This document shows, one piece after another, positions 1 through 13,219 of a stretch of 64,000 nucleotides of DNA. Origin of the DNA: Gonium pectorale (Eukaryota; Chlorophyta; Chlorophyceae; Chlamydomonadales; Volvocaceae). Every line of letters starts with the position of its first letter. Within the stretch, counting starts at the first letter, position 1. A program made the position numbers and the translations under genes. Under the pieces are notes generated by a model, which saw only the letters and a program-made list of their open reading frames with translations, searched no databases and had not been told where the DNA came from. The stretch spans positions 1,284,041-1,348,040 of the forward strand of contig LSYV01000009.1 in NCBI GenBank assembly GCA_001584585.1, read 5' to 3'.

Positions 1-545
1 CCCCCCCCCCCGGCGCATGCGCAGAGCCCGGCCGGCGGGCCGCACGCCAAAAACACCCCAAAGCACATCAAATGACATTTGTAGCCTAAAAATGCGAATG
101 CTAGACAAGATTGCGCAAGCAGGGCGTTGTTGCGCGGTCGCTAGGCCAAGAAAGGGAGCGCAATTCAGGCGCAATTGGTGGGTTGTTTGCGATCACAACA
201 TGCCCGCGCACCATATTATTAATATTTTTAATAACCGTAGTGAATTATCGGCTCGCTGTACCCGTATCGGCTACGGGCGCCGAGTCCCATCGCAGCCCAA
301 GAGCATGCGCACGTCCAGCCGAGAGGTATTTAATTTGCCTGGCCCGGAGCATGGTCACCGCCTGAAGGTCGGGCCACTTTCTAACTCGGATTGGCCCCGG
401 CCGCAACTGTCAAAGGGTCGGCGAAGCTTCGATTTGGTGTGTGATCGCACACTGGGCACACGCCTTCTGACCTCCGCTGACCGGACCGTGCGGGCGCTCA
501 GGTCCGCGCCCGCGTTCACCTTAACCTGGCGCATCGCCTTCGCAG

Positions 546-1638
546 GCAGCATTCCATCTTCGTCATATCCTTCTACGGCTTCGAAGGGCTGCTGAACCTG
601 GCGGCCAGCCTGCGCGCCCCGCCGCTGCCACTCAGCGGGTGGCGGCTGGGGGCGCCGCTGCGCTCTGCGGTCCCCTGGCTGTGGCGGGAGACCCTGGGCG
701 GAGCCATACACGTGCTGTACGTCCTGTGGCTGCCGGTAACCATGCAGGTGGGCTCCCGCTGTCCGCGATGGAATTGGTGCATTGGGCATTGGCTTCCTCG
801 GCATCCGGCCGGGTGTGGCCTCGTGCCCAGCCTGGTCTGGTGCAGAGGCCCAGCGCCGAGATGTTGCGCGCTATATGACGGGTCCCCGTGTCCAAGCAAC
901 TGGTGTCGTAGCGGGCAGGCGAATGCTACAGAGCATGAATGCATGATACGAAGGTACGTAACGTCCTCAGAGGAGTGCGTGATGTGTTGCCGGCGACGCG
1001 CACCCAGGAGCAGGCTAAGTCTTGCTGCACCTAGTCCCACGCACGCCTCGGCTGGTGTACCGTGGTGTAGTCGCGGCGGTCAGCGCCATGCCAGGCATGC
1101 CGTTGCCATTCCATGTACGGGCCGAGCCGCACCGCATTTCGGAGTATCTGGGCCTCACGATGTCTCGGGTGTGAGGCGTTTGCAGGACAGTCAAACCAGG
1201 CCATCCTTCGTCAGAAACCTCAGCTCTCGTGTACCGTCCTGCACACCCGTTGACTGCACGTTGCGCGGGTATGACTACGGGCACACTTAGCAGCTAATTC
1301 ATGTGGCAGCCCAACGGAAAACGTTGCATGTCTCCTGCTAGTTGCCTCCCAACCTGTCACGGTTTGCCATTCCGCTCACTGCTTGCGATTGTACGGCACG
1401 TGCCCCGTGCCCCAGGCGCCCTCCCCTCCCCTGCCCTGCCCTGCCCTAGGTTGGTGTGGCGCAGCAGGCGGTCACTTCGGTCCTGCTAGGAGTCGCCGCG
1501 GGCGCTACCATTGCCATGGTGGAGGGCAGCGTCAACCGAGGAGTGCGCTTTGGTGTGGCATCGACTGTGCTGAGCGTGCTGGTGGCCACCCTGTTAGACC
1601 GCCGCCGAGCCTTTGGGGCCAGGCAGCGGCGTGGTTGA
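546..1638 (+). CDS. 3' part of a small membrane protein gene (two exons seen)
   Basis: Two exons join in frame: 546 (or 550)-747 and 1465-1638, with a GTGGGC donor after a CAG codon and a CAG acceptor, both in phase 0; the stop is at 1636-1638. The second exon encodes two hydrophobic stretches (around AVTSVLLGVAAGATIAMV and FGVASTVLSVLVATLL) followed by a basic tail, and the first carries another nonpolar stretch (HVLYVLWLPV). This suggests an integral membrane protein of an organelle or the endomembrane system. I do not recognise the family. No convincing start codon or upstream exon was found in bases 1-545, so the 5' end may lie outside the window. Confidence 0.4.
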
Positions 1639-3545
1639 TACGGTATCGTGCCAATGTTTGCTCTCATAGGCATCGATCGGGGTCTATCGACCTGCAATGC
1701 GCCTGTACCGTGTGCCTCCTCATGCCCGCAAGTCTACGGTGTGTTCCTTCGTATCGCCTGAACAGCACACTGAAGTTTTGCTTCAAGGTACGGGTTGCAA
1801 GCGTGGTACAGCATCTGCTAGGTGAGTTTGCGCTGTGGTTCATAGCAACAAACGTTCGTACGGACCGGCTTGACTGCCAACCAACGACTGGTTATCCTGA
1901 GGTCGCGGAGTCCCCTGTTGAGCCACCATGGTCCTTTGCTTAAATACTTGCCACAAGAACTGATGTTCCAACGTCGTGTTGAGCTGGTGGAGGCCGCACG
2001 ACGTTCTGGCGGTTTATAAGGCTGTGGACACTTACTGGGAAGACCCATTGGTCGGCAGCCCGTACACCTGCTTTGGTCTGCAACATCCTACACGCTGGTG
2101 CAACATCTGCTCTTTCGTATTAGGAGGTACTCAAGTGGAGTTTTGTATAAACATCTTTAAACATCTTTTCCAGCCAGGCACTTATTGCTCTAATCCTGGT
2201 GTCTGAGCGGGCAAAGACCCGCACACGAGAGGATGCAGCGAGACGCTATCACAGCAGCGCGCCTCTAAGCCCTGGCCTAGGGCGCTGGGCATGTTGGACT
2301 TCTGCAGTTGACGGTTGGGGACTTTGTCCACAGGATACAAACGGCCAGGTCCGCTGCGGAATCGGAATCTGGGCCTGAGTGCTACGCGCACCATTGCTGC
2401 GGCTAGGGCATTTATTGTGCCGAAACCAGAAACTAGTGCCAGAATCAAACTTACCGGCGTCGGGGGCGGTGAGCCAGTTCCCCGCATCCCTGGACGGGAA
2501 TGAGCACACTGTAGAGATCGCATACAGCTATCAGCGATTCGTGCAATCCGGGGCACAGTGAGTCGCATGGTGTGGTGCGTACAGGATAGTTAGAAACTTC
2601 GCGGTGTACGGCTATATTGTGCATGGCCTTTTTCAGTAATGTTCACACGGGAGGGCTTACGTTGTGCTGCTGCGTGTTGCAGGACGCGCTGCATTGCGTG
2701 CCAACGGAGTGTTGAGGCTTCCTGCAAGTGCTTTGTGGCAATACTTCGTCGCCGCCGCACATGGCAAGGCTTCGACACATAGACCTCAATAGCCATCGTC
2801 CTGCCGTTGAACACCCCTAGCAATATAACAATTGTTGCCCATCAGTTGCGTTGAGGGGTGCCACAATGCTTAAGCCACCGCACAAAACAAGGCAAAAATG
2901 CGCGAGGCAGATACCACACTCCCGCGCAACGAGAACCATCCGCTTCAGCACAGTTCATGTGCACTGGTGTCACCCCCGCGTGGCCGAGGATTGTACACTC
3001 CACGGTCACTAACCGCGCGGACACGAGCCGTTAGGCGTCCACAGAGCCGTTAGGTGTCAGGTTATGTATCGTTCCCCGGCTTACCAGCAATAAGGTGTTG
3101 CCGTGCCGCCGGCCTGCCATCCGGGCGCTTTATGGCGCCTTCGCGCATTTCGAGCAATCAACTAGATCACGTACACAAGAGGCCACACACAGCAGCATGC
3201 GCCCGATAGTAGGGCGGGTCTCAAGTCATTGGAAGCATCCCGCACGCCCACCCCGCCTCTCTTGCCGTCCCCACGTAGCGCAGCCCAGCACAGGACTGCG
3301 CCCCACGCACTGCGTCCTTGTCAGCACCAGTAGAGCGCCCAACGAGAGTCCCGAGGCGCCAAGCTGAGCACATAATCACTTTGAAGCGCCCACGTCACTT
3401 AGAATGCCACATGCACCCCACAAAGCATCACATGCAAGCACCGCTCCTGCGCCCGCCACAACGGCCTGCCCGGCCGCCTGCACAACGCCCGCGCCCTCGT
3501 GCACAACGCCAGCCGCACAACCGCGAGCCCGCAGTGAACCCACCA
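1639..3545. other. Intergenic, no gene seen
   Basis: About 1.9 kb with only short ORFs lacking splice-site support, coding-like third-position bias or recognisable motifs. GC content is lower than in the flanking exons. It separates the 3' ends of two convergent genes and should contain their polyadenylation regions, but I could not assign these. Confidence 0.5.
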
Positions 3546-6500
3546 TCATCCCTCGGCCTCATCCGCCGCGAGGACCTCCGACCCCGGCACGATGAGCCGC
3601 TCCGGGTAGATGAGCACGGGGCAGGGCGCGGAGCGGACCAGCTGCAGCAGCGGCAGCGGCAGCGAGCGTGTGGAGCCGGGCGCCAGCTGCACGCTAAGCA
3701 ACTGGGCGCCGCTGTCGCGCGCGGCGGCGCAAATGGCGTTCTGCCACTCGCCCTGCACGTAGACCTTGTGCGCAGTGTGGAAGTCGTTGGCTGCGGGGCG
3801 AGCAGGACAGGCGGGCAGCCGGCGCAGCCGATCAGGCATGATTAAAAAAGCACTGTGATCCTGCAGCCTGGAACTGAAGTGCGCCCACGCGGCCAAGAGG
3901 ACCCTGCTATCAGCAAGCACCAAATACGGATCATGAAGCCGAAGTGGACGGAACGGACCCGGGTGCCAGCCTACCTGATGCAATGCTCTCGAAATTGGTC
4001 ATGATTGTCTTGAGCGCGACCGCCTGGATGCTGGAGGGATCGTACCCCGCGTTGCCCTGCGCCAGACCCTGCGGCAGCACCTGCGCGCGGACCGCATGTG
4101 GAGCAGAGACGGGAGAGCGTCACAGTCGGACACGCACGCCATTCGCTCTCATTCTTGCCAGCACCATGTCTCTGGCATAACCGTAGTCACGACCAGGAGG
4201 TCGGAAGCGAACCAAGCACCACCGCACCCGGCTGCAGAGACACAAGCACCCACCCACCTGCACCATGGCGAGCGTATCCTGCCGCAAGGACGGCTCCAGC
4301 AGGCAGCGCGTCAGGTGATGCATCATGGGCCGGCTGTGCCGCTCCACCACCGCCATCGCAGCCAGGCGGCCCGAGTTTGCGGAACTGGCGTTGCCCGCGG
4401 GGGGCCGGCCTGCCGCCGGCTTGGTGCCGTTTGGCGTCCCATCCGTGGCGTTGCGCTGCGCGGGTATGCAAAGCGGGGTGGCAAGTTAAGGAACACTTCC
4501 TTGGGGGCGTGCCCATCAAACGCAACAGCGCCAGACACGACAAAGGCAACCGGGCAGTGAAACGCTCCAGCTCCGCTCATGGCCAAGGAGGACATCGCCG
4601 CCCTCATGAATGCCGACATCGGCATCCAGCGGGAAACCTCGCGCACATCGCTCCGAGATGGTCAGACGGCATCGTGCATACACGATCAGAACATCGTCAC
4701 TCTTGTTTGGAAGCCCCGCCCGATGTTCCTCCCCCATCCGTACCTTGAAGTTACGGGTATTGGTAGTTACGAGGATGACCGGCAGCGAGAAGGTGCGCAG
4801 CACGGACAACGCCACCGACGACAGGACCATCTCAGTCCCTGCTTCGTCGAGGCCGCCGATTGCTGTCCCTGCCGCTGGTGCGCGGCCACCCGCAGCCCCG
4901 TTGCTGTTCGCCCCTGGCGGTTTCAGGCCAGGCAGGGGCAGCTGCAGCGCACCTCCGCGCGGCGGTGTGGAGGCGACGGCGGTGATTCCCGCACTGCCAG
5001 CGATGAGCAGTCCACACTTGTGGGTGGTGACAACCTCGGCGACGCACTCCAGCACGCCGCGGCCTTCCTGACTCTGCGCGCAGGAGAAATGACACGGTAC
5101 AAACTCAGTCAACACGGACCGGAACATTGAATCGTTGTCACACTAGATGAAAAGTGATGGCTCGAGATGAAACACTTCAGGAGCGGAGTGGCTCGGTAGG
5201 CCCCTCAGCCAGCCTGCATGCATACCCGACGGCCAAAGGACCTGTGGCCCCGAACAGCCCGGCCCCACCAGCACGTGCGCCGTGACGTCCGTGTGTGTGC
5301 GGAAGGCCTTGAGCAGCCGGTCCAGCAGCGCCGTTCCCTCGCCCCTTTGCGCGTCCGTCGCCACCACCGTGACCAGGTGGATCCGGTCGTTGCGCTCGCG
5401 GCGCACCAGCCCCGCAGCCACGTTGGTGGCGGTAAGGCTAACGCTGTTGTCCTGGGAGAAGTCGAGGGGAGGAGCGGGCGCGGGAGGGTGCCGGGTGGCG
5501 TTCGAAGACATGAGATCAAAAGATCAAATGTTTCACTGGCGTCTAGCAGATATTCCCGTCGGGCGGCCAGGCCGCTCTTGCCGCTTGTGGCTGGGAAGGA
5601 TGACGGTGCGATTCAGGCGGATGCGGGGCTGCAGGGACGATGACTGTCATCATTCAGCCAGCTGATGCCAATCGGTGGACTGTTATCGCGCACAGTCGCC
5701 GTGGTATCCGGTGCACCTGCTTGCATCATGTGACAAGGCAGGGACGACCACGCACCTGCACGAACACGCAGATGCTCTGCCCCGGCTTCTGCTGCCGCGA
5801 GAAGGAGGGCAACTTGGCCGCCAAGCGCTGCCCCGCTTCCCGCAGGTCCTGGTCTGAACGGAACAGCACCTCGACGAGCCGGTGGCCGTCCTGCGGTGAC
5901 GCAGGAGGGCCGGCAGCGCTTAGGCAGGACACTCCGCAAGAGACCCCTAGGCACCCTACTTCCGTGGTGCAATCTGAAGGCGCATCCACTGCCCCAGCGT
6001 TGCAAGTAGAAACGCCGGTTCCTTGGGACAACCCACTATGTAAAGCAGCCAACGCGCAGCGCCCGGATGGCAGTTACGTGGGCATGGTGAAAACGCGGAG
6101 CTTAGTCGCCACATCACAGTCTGTACATCGACGTCTGCCATGGCTGGCCCAACCTTGACCCATGGCTGGTCCCCGTCCCTACCTGCGCGCCCCGCACGTA
6201 GATGGGCATGCGGTGCGCCTTCAGGGCGACGACCTTGCTGGCGTGGTGCACGGTGAGGTCCATCATAGAGAGGTGCAGCTTGAGCAGCACCGTGTCCATC
6301 CCCTGGGACGCTGCGTGCGCCAGGTGGCTCTCGCTCAGGCCGCCGGGCGGCAGGAACGGCAGCATGACGCCAGCGGCGCCCACCGGCACGTCCGCGTTGT
6401 TGGCGGCGGCCACAGGCGGCGGCTCGAGTGGAGGCGTGGGCGGCCGGCGCGGCTGCAACTGCTGGCTGGCCTGCACGGCCTTCCGGTCCACCTCCGAGTA

Positions 6501-9500
6501 CAGCTTCGGCCGCAGCACCGTGGGCCCCGTCAGGACCTTAGCCAGGATCTCGAATCGGAACACGTACCTGCGGAGGAAAGAGTGGGGAGCGGGCGTCGGG
6601 TGCAACCTTTGGTCCCAGTGTGAGGTAGCAAGGCTTCTAATGGGCCCAGATTGGATGGGAGGGAGAGGTGGTGAACGATGCTTCCGTCACATCGTCACGT
6701 ACTGCACGGCACGGGACGGGACTTCCGGCTCAGACCCGCAGCTAAGCTCGATCCTGAGCCTACCTCCCCAGCCCAACGGTCGCCGTCGCGGCGCGCGTGG
6801 CGCCGATCTGCGTGAGCTCGTGTTGCATGTGCGCGGAGTTGAGTTCGCACGCCATGAGCTCCACCACGGGCAGCTGCGGCTTCGAGCCGCCCCCGTACCG
6901 ATCCACCCGCACCGCGCCGTCCAGTCGGCCTACCACCATGCCCGCTACCTGAGGGGGGCGAGGGAGGCAAGCGAAGCGGAGGACCGCAGTCAGGCCCAGA
7001 ACCAGGGTCGCCCATGAACCCTTGCAATCCTTCTTCAGCATGATAGGCGAAAGCCAGTCATATGTGGATTTCCGTGCTGCAATAGAAGCGCATCAACTCC
7101 AAAAGTGCCCCTCTTGCTCCTTGCACCGACTCGGACGGGGCCATCCAGCCTGTTCACAACCAGTGCCCCACGTTGATTGCGACTTTGTGGTTGAATCAGG
7201 GCGAATGAGCACCAACCTTCGGTTTGCGGCAAAGAAGGACGCTCCCGTGGTAAGCAATCATGTCCCGGTGCCGGGCCACGGAGGATGCAGTCTCCACCGC
7301 CAGACTGTAGCGCAAGTGCGGCGTGTTCCACTGCGAATAGGGGCGCGATGGGGGGGATGAGACTCAGATGGGACAGGATGAGGGGTGCCTGAGAGTGTCA
7401 GGTAGTAGAGCGGGTAAAGCACGGAGGGGAAGGTCTTGCAAGACGAAGACGGGACACAGAGAGCTGAAACGAAGGGATCTCGACAGCAGCAGAGCGGTGC
7501 GGCAATATGATTGGCGCAGCGGTGCGCAGGCGGGTTCCTGCCTAGCAAGCCAGCCACCCGATGGCTCCGCAAGCCGGTGACCCGTCCCAAGCCGGGCTGC
7601 TCACCAGGTACGAGACGTGTGAGAGGCTGCGCATGTCAAGCGCTCCATCGTCCATAAGCATCGACAGGTCCTGACCGTTACGGCTTACGAACCATCTGCG
7701 GCGGGGCGGGGGCCATGGATGCAGGAAGATCGGCGGAGCTGACGGGAGAGCGCATGCAATCGTCAGGTTGGCGGGATGCTTAGGAGTGCCCTTGCGCTTG
7801 GGACTGCGGTAGTTCTTCCGTGCGATTCCTGTGTTCACGGGACCCCGTGCCGGCATAAGGTGTACGGTTGAATGAATAAGTGTACGTTTGGATGGCTTAA
7901 GACGTACTCTGTGTTTCTTCGCTGCAGCTCCTGCATCAGGCTGTGCGGCAGCCGCTCCAGCTCCCCGCTATCGTTCAGGTGCAGCGCCTGCCCCGGCCAC
8001 AGCAGCTGCGGGCGGGGGGCAGCGGGGATGAGCGAGCAGGCCGCAAGCTCTGGAAGCACGCTGTTGCCACCTAAGCGTGTCACAGCATTGTAATCAAGTC
8101 CAGCCACTACGGCAAGATAGCCGTAGGTGCCCGGGGGGACAAAGTCCAAAGGGCAAGCCTGCAGCGCAAACCATAAATGGAAGGGCGGCATTGGCTGCCC
8201 CTTGACGAGCGCGCGCTGCCTGCCACGGGCCGCTACCGGCGTACCTGGAGCATGGAGAAACCTGTCCCGGGCGTGTACCAGGGCTGGTTGATCGCGGGCA
8301 CGAAGGCGTTGTGTTCTGCGCTGTACCGCATCACGGGCTGGCTTTTTTGGACGACCAGGTACAGGTTACGGCGGAGGCGCCTGGGGAGGGCGCAAGCGGG
8401 CGGGAGGATGAGGAGAGTCGTAAGGACGGTGCGCATGCAGAATGCGGCGGCCACCACTGGACCATTGAAATGGAAGGCGTTGCCGTGCATGGCATGAGGC
8501 GGCCCTGACAACACGTAAGCCGTGGCAGAGAGGGCTTCGGCCGCCAGCACCTCATGCCGAGCTCTGTACATGAGAGCTGCACAAACGCACCATCCCTCTC
8601 CCGCGAGCTCTGCCGGTACGACCCGCGGTATCGTACACATGTGCCGTGCGTACCTGTAGACATTGTACTGCAGCAGGTCCGCGGCGATGGACTCCTGCTG
8701 CCGCTCGCTGATATGCAGGATGATGGGTAGGCAGTCGAGCGCCTGCGGCCCCGCTGCCTCTGCCACGCTGTTGGCCAGCTGCTGCAGAACGCGCACGCCC
8801 ATGGGCATGCCCACAAGCCGCTCGTGCTCGCCCGCCTTGTGCGGATGCGCCGCCCGGGCGTGCTGAAGATCGGCAATCTGCGACGATACAGCACGATATG
8901 GCATATACACCGTTGGACAAGTTGGCGCCAGCAGCGGATCACGTACGGCATGTGCTAGCAACGTTGGGACGTTCCAGGCTGTGCTGTCCTGAAGACGCAA
9001 GTACCTAGCCGTGTGGCAGAGCGGCTCTCCACGTACTCATGTCACTGCCGATGCCGTGGGAATTGTTGGATCTCAGTGCGTTCCGGACACGAGAGCGTCC
9101 TACGCTCCGAACACAATTCTTCCGGCGGTCCATTACGCCCCACTTCCCTCCCCCCACATGCACCGATAGTCCCAAAGGCCGCCTCGCCCGCATTGCCCGG
9201 CACCAGATCGGCGGCCACCGCGCGCATGCCCCCTTCCTCTGCATCGTCGCGGACAATCGCCCTCCACGAGCTCATTCCGTCAACCAGCACACAAGCGGCA
9301 GCGCGCCCCCACAGACCGGTTTACCACCCACCTTGTCTGGTACCAGGTCGGCGGCCACCTCCCAGGGGTCGCTGGTCCACCAGTCGAAGCTGTTACCCGA
9401 TGGCCCCACCAGCAGCTCGTCCGAGTAGCACACGAACTGGAACGCCACGATACCCGCCTTGAGGCAGCGGACCATCTCAGCACGGTTCACCACGAACGCG

Positions 9501-12500
9501 TCCGAGGCTGCGGGAGTTGAGAACGGGGGTTGGTTAACGCCGAAAGGGCATTGGCAGAATGCCAAGTACTGAATGGCGATATTTGCTAATGTTTACAAAA
9601 CCATCGCCATCTTCTAACGTATGCGGTTCATGCCCGTATGTTGAGCCTCTCCGCAAAGCTCCTTCCCGCCAGGCGCTGCCCGACCTTACCAAGTGTACAG
9701 TCTCCAAACTCCCAGCCTGGGTGCTCGCAAAATCAAGCTATGTGGTCAACGGCATTTCAGGAGGACAAGGGCCAGTGCCATTCAGCATTGCCCCCCACCC
9801 TCCTACACGCGCGCCGCTGCCTGGAGTTCCGACTGCCCCGCCACCCCCACCCACTTAGCCACGCGTCTGTCGCCGCATCCTCGTGCGTGTGCGAAGCCAG
9901 CCACCAGCGCTGGTCCGGCCAGGAGCTGTTGCACAGGTCCACAACCTGCCGGAACTTCCGCGAGGTGTCCACAAGCGCCCCCCGGGTATCGTCCGCCGTA
10001 ACGCTCCACCGCGCCAGCGCCTGCTCCGCCGTCTCGCCCTCCTCCATCAGCACCGGCAACGGCGGCGCGTCGGCAGCGGCGGTTTCCCCGGCGCCGTTGG
10101 CCAGATTGCCGATGGCCGGCAGCTGCCCCGGGAGCCCTGTCAGCGGCGAGGGAGAGCTGAGGGATAAATGCCCCAGGGGCCGCCGGCTGCCGGGCAGCGG
10201 GATCGTGGGCGGCGAGGGGTCGGTGCAGACGCCCCAGTTGCGGTTGGCCCGCCCTCCTGGGCCCGTGTTTGGCACGGTCTCTGTTGGCACTTGAAAGATC
10301 TTGCGCGCTTGTGGTTCCACGGACTGCGCGGCGAGGTGGTAGATGTCAGGGCCATCGTGCTGGTCGCCGGGGAGCGGGCATGTAACCAGATCCAGGACTT
10401 GCGCAGCCCGGGAGAGCGCCACGGGCGGCAGGGAGGCCGAGCTACCAGACTCCTTGGGCGGTTCATGCCCATCCTTCACAAACGTCTGCCGGACTGCGGG
10501 AAAGGACGAGAGGGGCAACATACGACGTGTTTGTTGGGACAGTCGCACCAACCCAAAACGGGATTCGACACAGGGAGCACTGCAATGACACACGCCCTGA
10601 CTGAGCGCTGGCGAACTGGGACACTGTATGGCGGGTAAATGCGTCGAAACCGTGCAAGCGGCAAGGGCGCCGACCTGGGCTGCTACCGTAGCAGGTAAGG
10701 AACCCCTCCATGCGTTCGACCGTGTCCGGCACGAGCGCTGACCATGGCGCTTGCTGATCAGGGTCGCTCAGCCCAAGCCTCCAATGAATGGTCATTGCTG
10801 ATATGTCCCTGTTCGCATGCCGCCAGAAGCCAGGAAACCCACCCAGCTTACCAACAAGGGTGTTGCTCTGTGCCAGACCCCTGGCCATGCTGGGCCGACC
10901 GTGTGTTGGCGCGCCGGTGGGCGAGGTGGCGGCGGCGTGCACTGGCGTGTGGCCGTGTATCGCCAGCGGCCCGCTGTTGGACGGCGTGTTGGGTGCCGAC
11001 GCGAGTATGGTGGCGGAGGCGCTACGGGCCCCCGGTGGTGTGGAGCCCAACAGGCCTATGCCGGCGCTGCCACCGCTGACAGACTGCCGGCTGTGGCCAA
11101 CTGCAGGCCCAGACGAGTTGGAGGCCCGAAGTGGCGACAGGGTCGGTACCAGCGCACCCGAGGAGTTGCTGCCGGCTATAGGAATAGCGTCCGATCCGCC
11201 TGCGGCTGCTTTCCGGATTTGCAGCGAGCCCCGCACAGGCGAGGGCCCGGCGCCGGCTGAGCCGTTCGCAGGCGCGGGAGCTCCCACGGGCGCACCCGGC
11301 ATGGTGCCGTTGCGGCGCCCGCCCCGCACGCCGGCAACCGGCGGTGGCGGAGGATCTGCTGTGAGCGTGGTCCGTGGCCGGCTGCGCGACGCCGACGCAC
11401 CAGACTCGCTCACCGCACGCCCGCCCGTTCCCGACACCCGCCCGGCAGCGTTGCGGGCTCCCCGTTGCGGCGAGGCCCGCACGGGTGGACCGCCTGTCTT
11501 TGGCAAGGGCAGCGACTTGGGCTGCGACTCCTTCAGCTCCGTCAGCTGCGCGATTGCAAACTGTGGGCAACGGGACAGGGCGTTGTAGCGCAACCGCTCA
11601 CTTGCACGTGACAAGTACCAGTCCACGTTGGCTTTCACAAAGTCTATCATGCATGCTGGCATTGACAGCCATACTCCTCCCAGCCCTCCCGGACCCGCGC
11701 CGCTTGGAATCAGCGCTTCTCTCGTATCAGTGCCACAAGGCCTGCTTGCCACCAGCATCCCGCCCCACCGCCACAACCCACGCCGCCCATGCCCTTGCCC
11801 GGTATGTCTCACCTCGGCGTCCTGCAGCTCCGCCTCCAGCCGCTTGTAGTTCGCGGCCAGTGCCTTGAGCTCTCCCCACCGCTCCTGCGCCGCCACCGGC
11901 AGCAGCCAGCCCAGGTCCGTGATGGGCATGCCCAGCCGCTTCACCTCCCGCTTCAGCCGCACCATGGACCGGACAACCAGGAACGCCCTCCGCCGGGCCC
12001 TATAGTTGCGCACGCGCCATTCCGCCGGCTCCTGTTCCGCGCTGCGGTCAAGCTCCGTGGGCAGTGAGTGCTGGCGGAAGACCAGTAGCACCTGGGGAGG
12101 AGCACAAACGCGAATAGGCGGCGTGCCGTGAGGTACTGTATGTTAGGCGGCCATTGTGCAGCCCAACCCTCCACGCAAGGCCAAGCGCATGCCACGCACA
12201 TATAATGCGGTCCTCCAGGGGTTATTGGGTCGTGGATCACCTGTCGGAGCACGTCCGAGCCGCCGCCCAGCGGCTCTGGCTCTTCCTGCTCTGCGGTGGC
12301 GGCCGCTGCGAGAGCATCCTCATATCGCTGCGCCAGCAAACGCTCAAGCGCGCGCTTCTCCGTGTGCAGAATGCCGCCGCTGTTAAGCTTGACGATGGCC
12401 GAACGCAGATCACTACCGTCATCTCCATCAGCGAGGATGGGGATAGGCTCCTGTACGCAGTTCACGGCGGGGTTGGGGCTCGCCTTGCAGTTACGAGGTG

Positions 12501-13219
12501 ACCCCACATTGCCGCCCAATGGGCCTGGAATGCCCTCAAATGCCAGGCAACCCACGAATATCTCCATCAATCAATGCGGTCTCCCGTTCGGGAGTGGCAC
12601 CCTGGCCCATCGTTGGCCCGGGCGAATACCGTTGTGCGGCTGTCACCAGCGGCGTCCCCACCTGTGTAAGCTTCTTGACAAGCTCCTCGAGGTTTGACGA
12701 GGACAAGCCCCGCTTGAGAGCGGGACGTTGTAAGCCTGTAAATTCGATGCGAGGTAAGGCGAGAGTGAACGGGAGGGAAGTTCCATGGGTGGGCCGTGCG
12801 GACCCACCCAGCGTACACCCTAACACTTCCCCAGCCCAAGCAAGGAATGCAATCGGGGACACATGGGCCACCCCAAAAGGATACACACTATACGGTATGC
12901 GCAGGAAAGAGCAAAATTGCGTTGACCCGTTGACGTCGTGTATGCGGCTGCTTAGGTGCGCGTACATCAACTGAGATAAGCACCCTTATAGTTATGCCGA
13001 TTCTCAAGTGCGTGCGTGCTGCTGGTGCAGCGTAATGGGCGCGGCACTAAGGACCCAAGGACGACGTGAACGCAATGGATTTGAAGCCCACCTACCTAAG
13101 AGCTCATCAAGCTGCCTCACACGTCCAGTGCGCCAGCGCCGTCTGCAATAGGCAACCCACCATGGGCCAGAGTCTTTGGCTGGGGGCTGGGGCGTGAACT
13201 GGCTTGCACCGTTGCCCAT
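3546..13219 (-). CDS. Very long protein with two C-terminal universal-stress-protein-like domains
   Basis: Nineteen exons join with consistent phase from ATG 13217-13219 to TGA 3546-3548: 13096-13219, 12662-12735, 12241-12450, 10687-12091, 9855-10493, 9332-9507, 8654-8877, 8245-8380, 7908-8158, 7605-7695, 7217-7330, 6764-6948, 6183-6567, 5756-5890, 5242-5451, 4744-5073, 4258-4455, 3975-4080, 3546-3790; about 1,745 residues. The N-terminus (about 1-260) is charged and helical, with a Ser/Pro/Ala-rich linker to about 570. Residues about 700-1340 form a conserved-looking but unrecognised region (motifs WWTSDPWEV, LPIILHISERQQ). Residues about 1365-1563 resemble a USP fold (RIHLVTVVATD, CGLLIAGSAG, LPVILVTT); a second copy (MAVVERHS to CPVLIYPERL) fills about 1588-1735. 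No membrane segments are evident, unlike plant CHX antiporters, which also end in paired USP-like domains. The canonical USP ATP loop is not clear. Function unknown. Confidence 0.7.

Noticed and set aside
8006..8070. 65-nt candidate intron with GT and CAG ends in the tandem-USP gene
   Set aside because: Splicing it shifts the frame; the continuous exon 7908-8158 matches flanking phases.
9005..9080. tRNA-like start (GTGTGGCAGAGCGG)
   Set aside because: No B box or acceptor stem could be paired; the resemblance is limited to an A-box-like stretch.
11656..11812. Possible intron inside the large exon 10687-12091 of the tandem-USP gene
   Set aside because: A good-looking GTGAGA donor and CAG acceptor exist, but removing these 157 nt breaks the frame, while the unspliced sequence is open and fits the phases on both sides.
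3546..13219. Reading the tandem-USP gene as a CHX cation/proton antiporter
   Set aside because: Paired USP-like C-terminal domains fit, but no run of transmembrane segments is present upstream.
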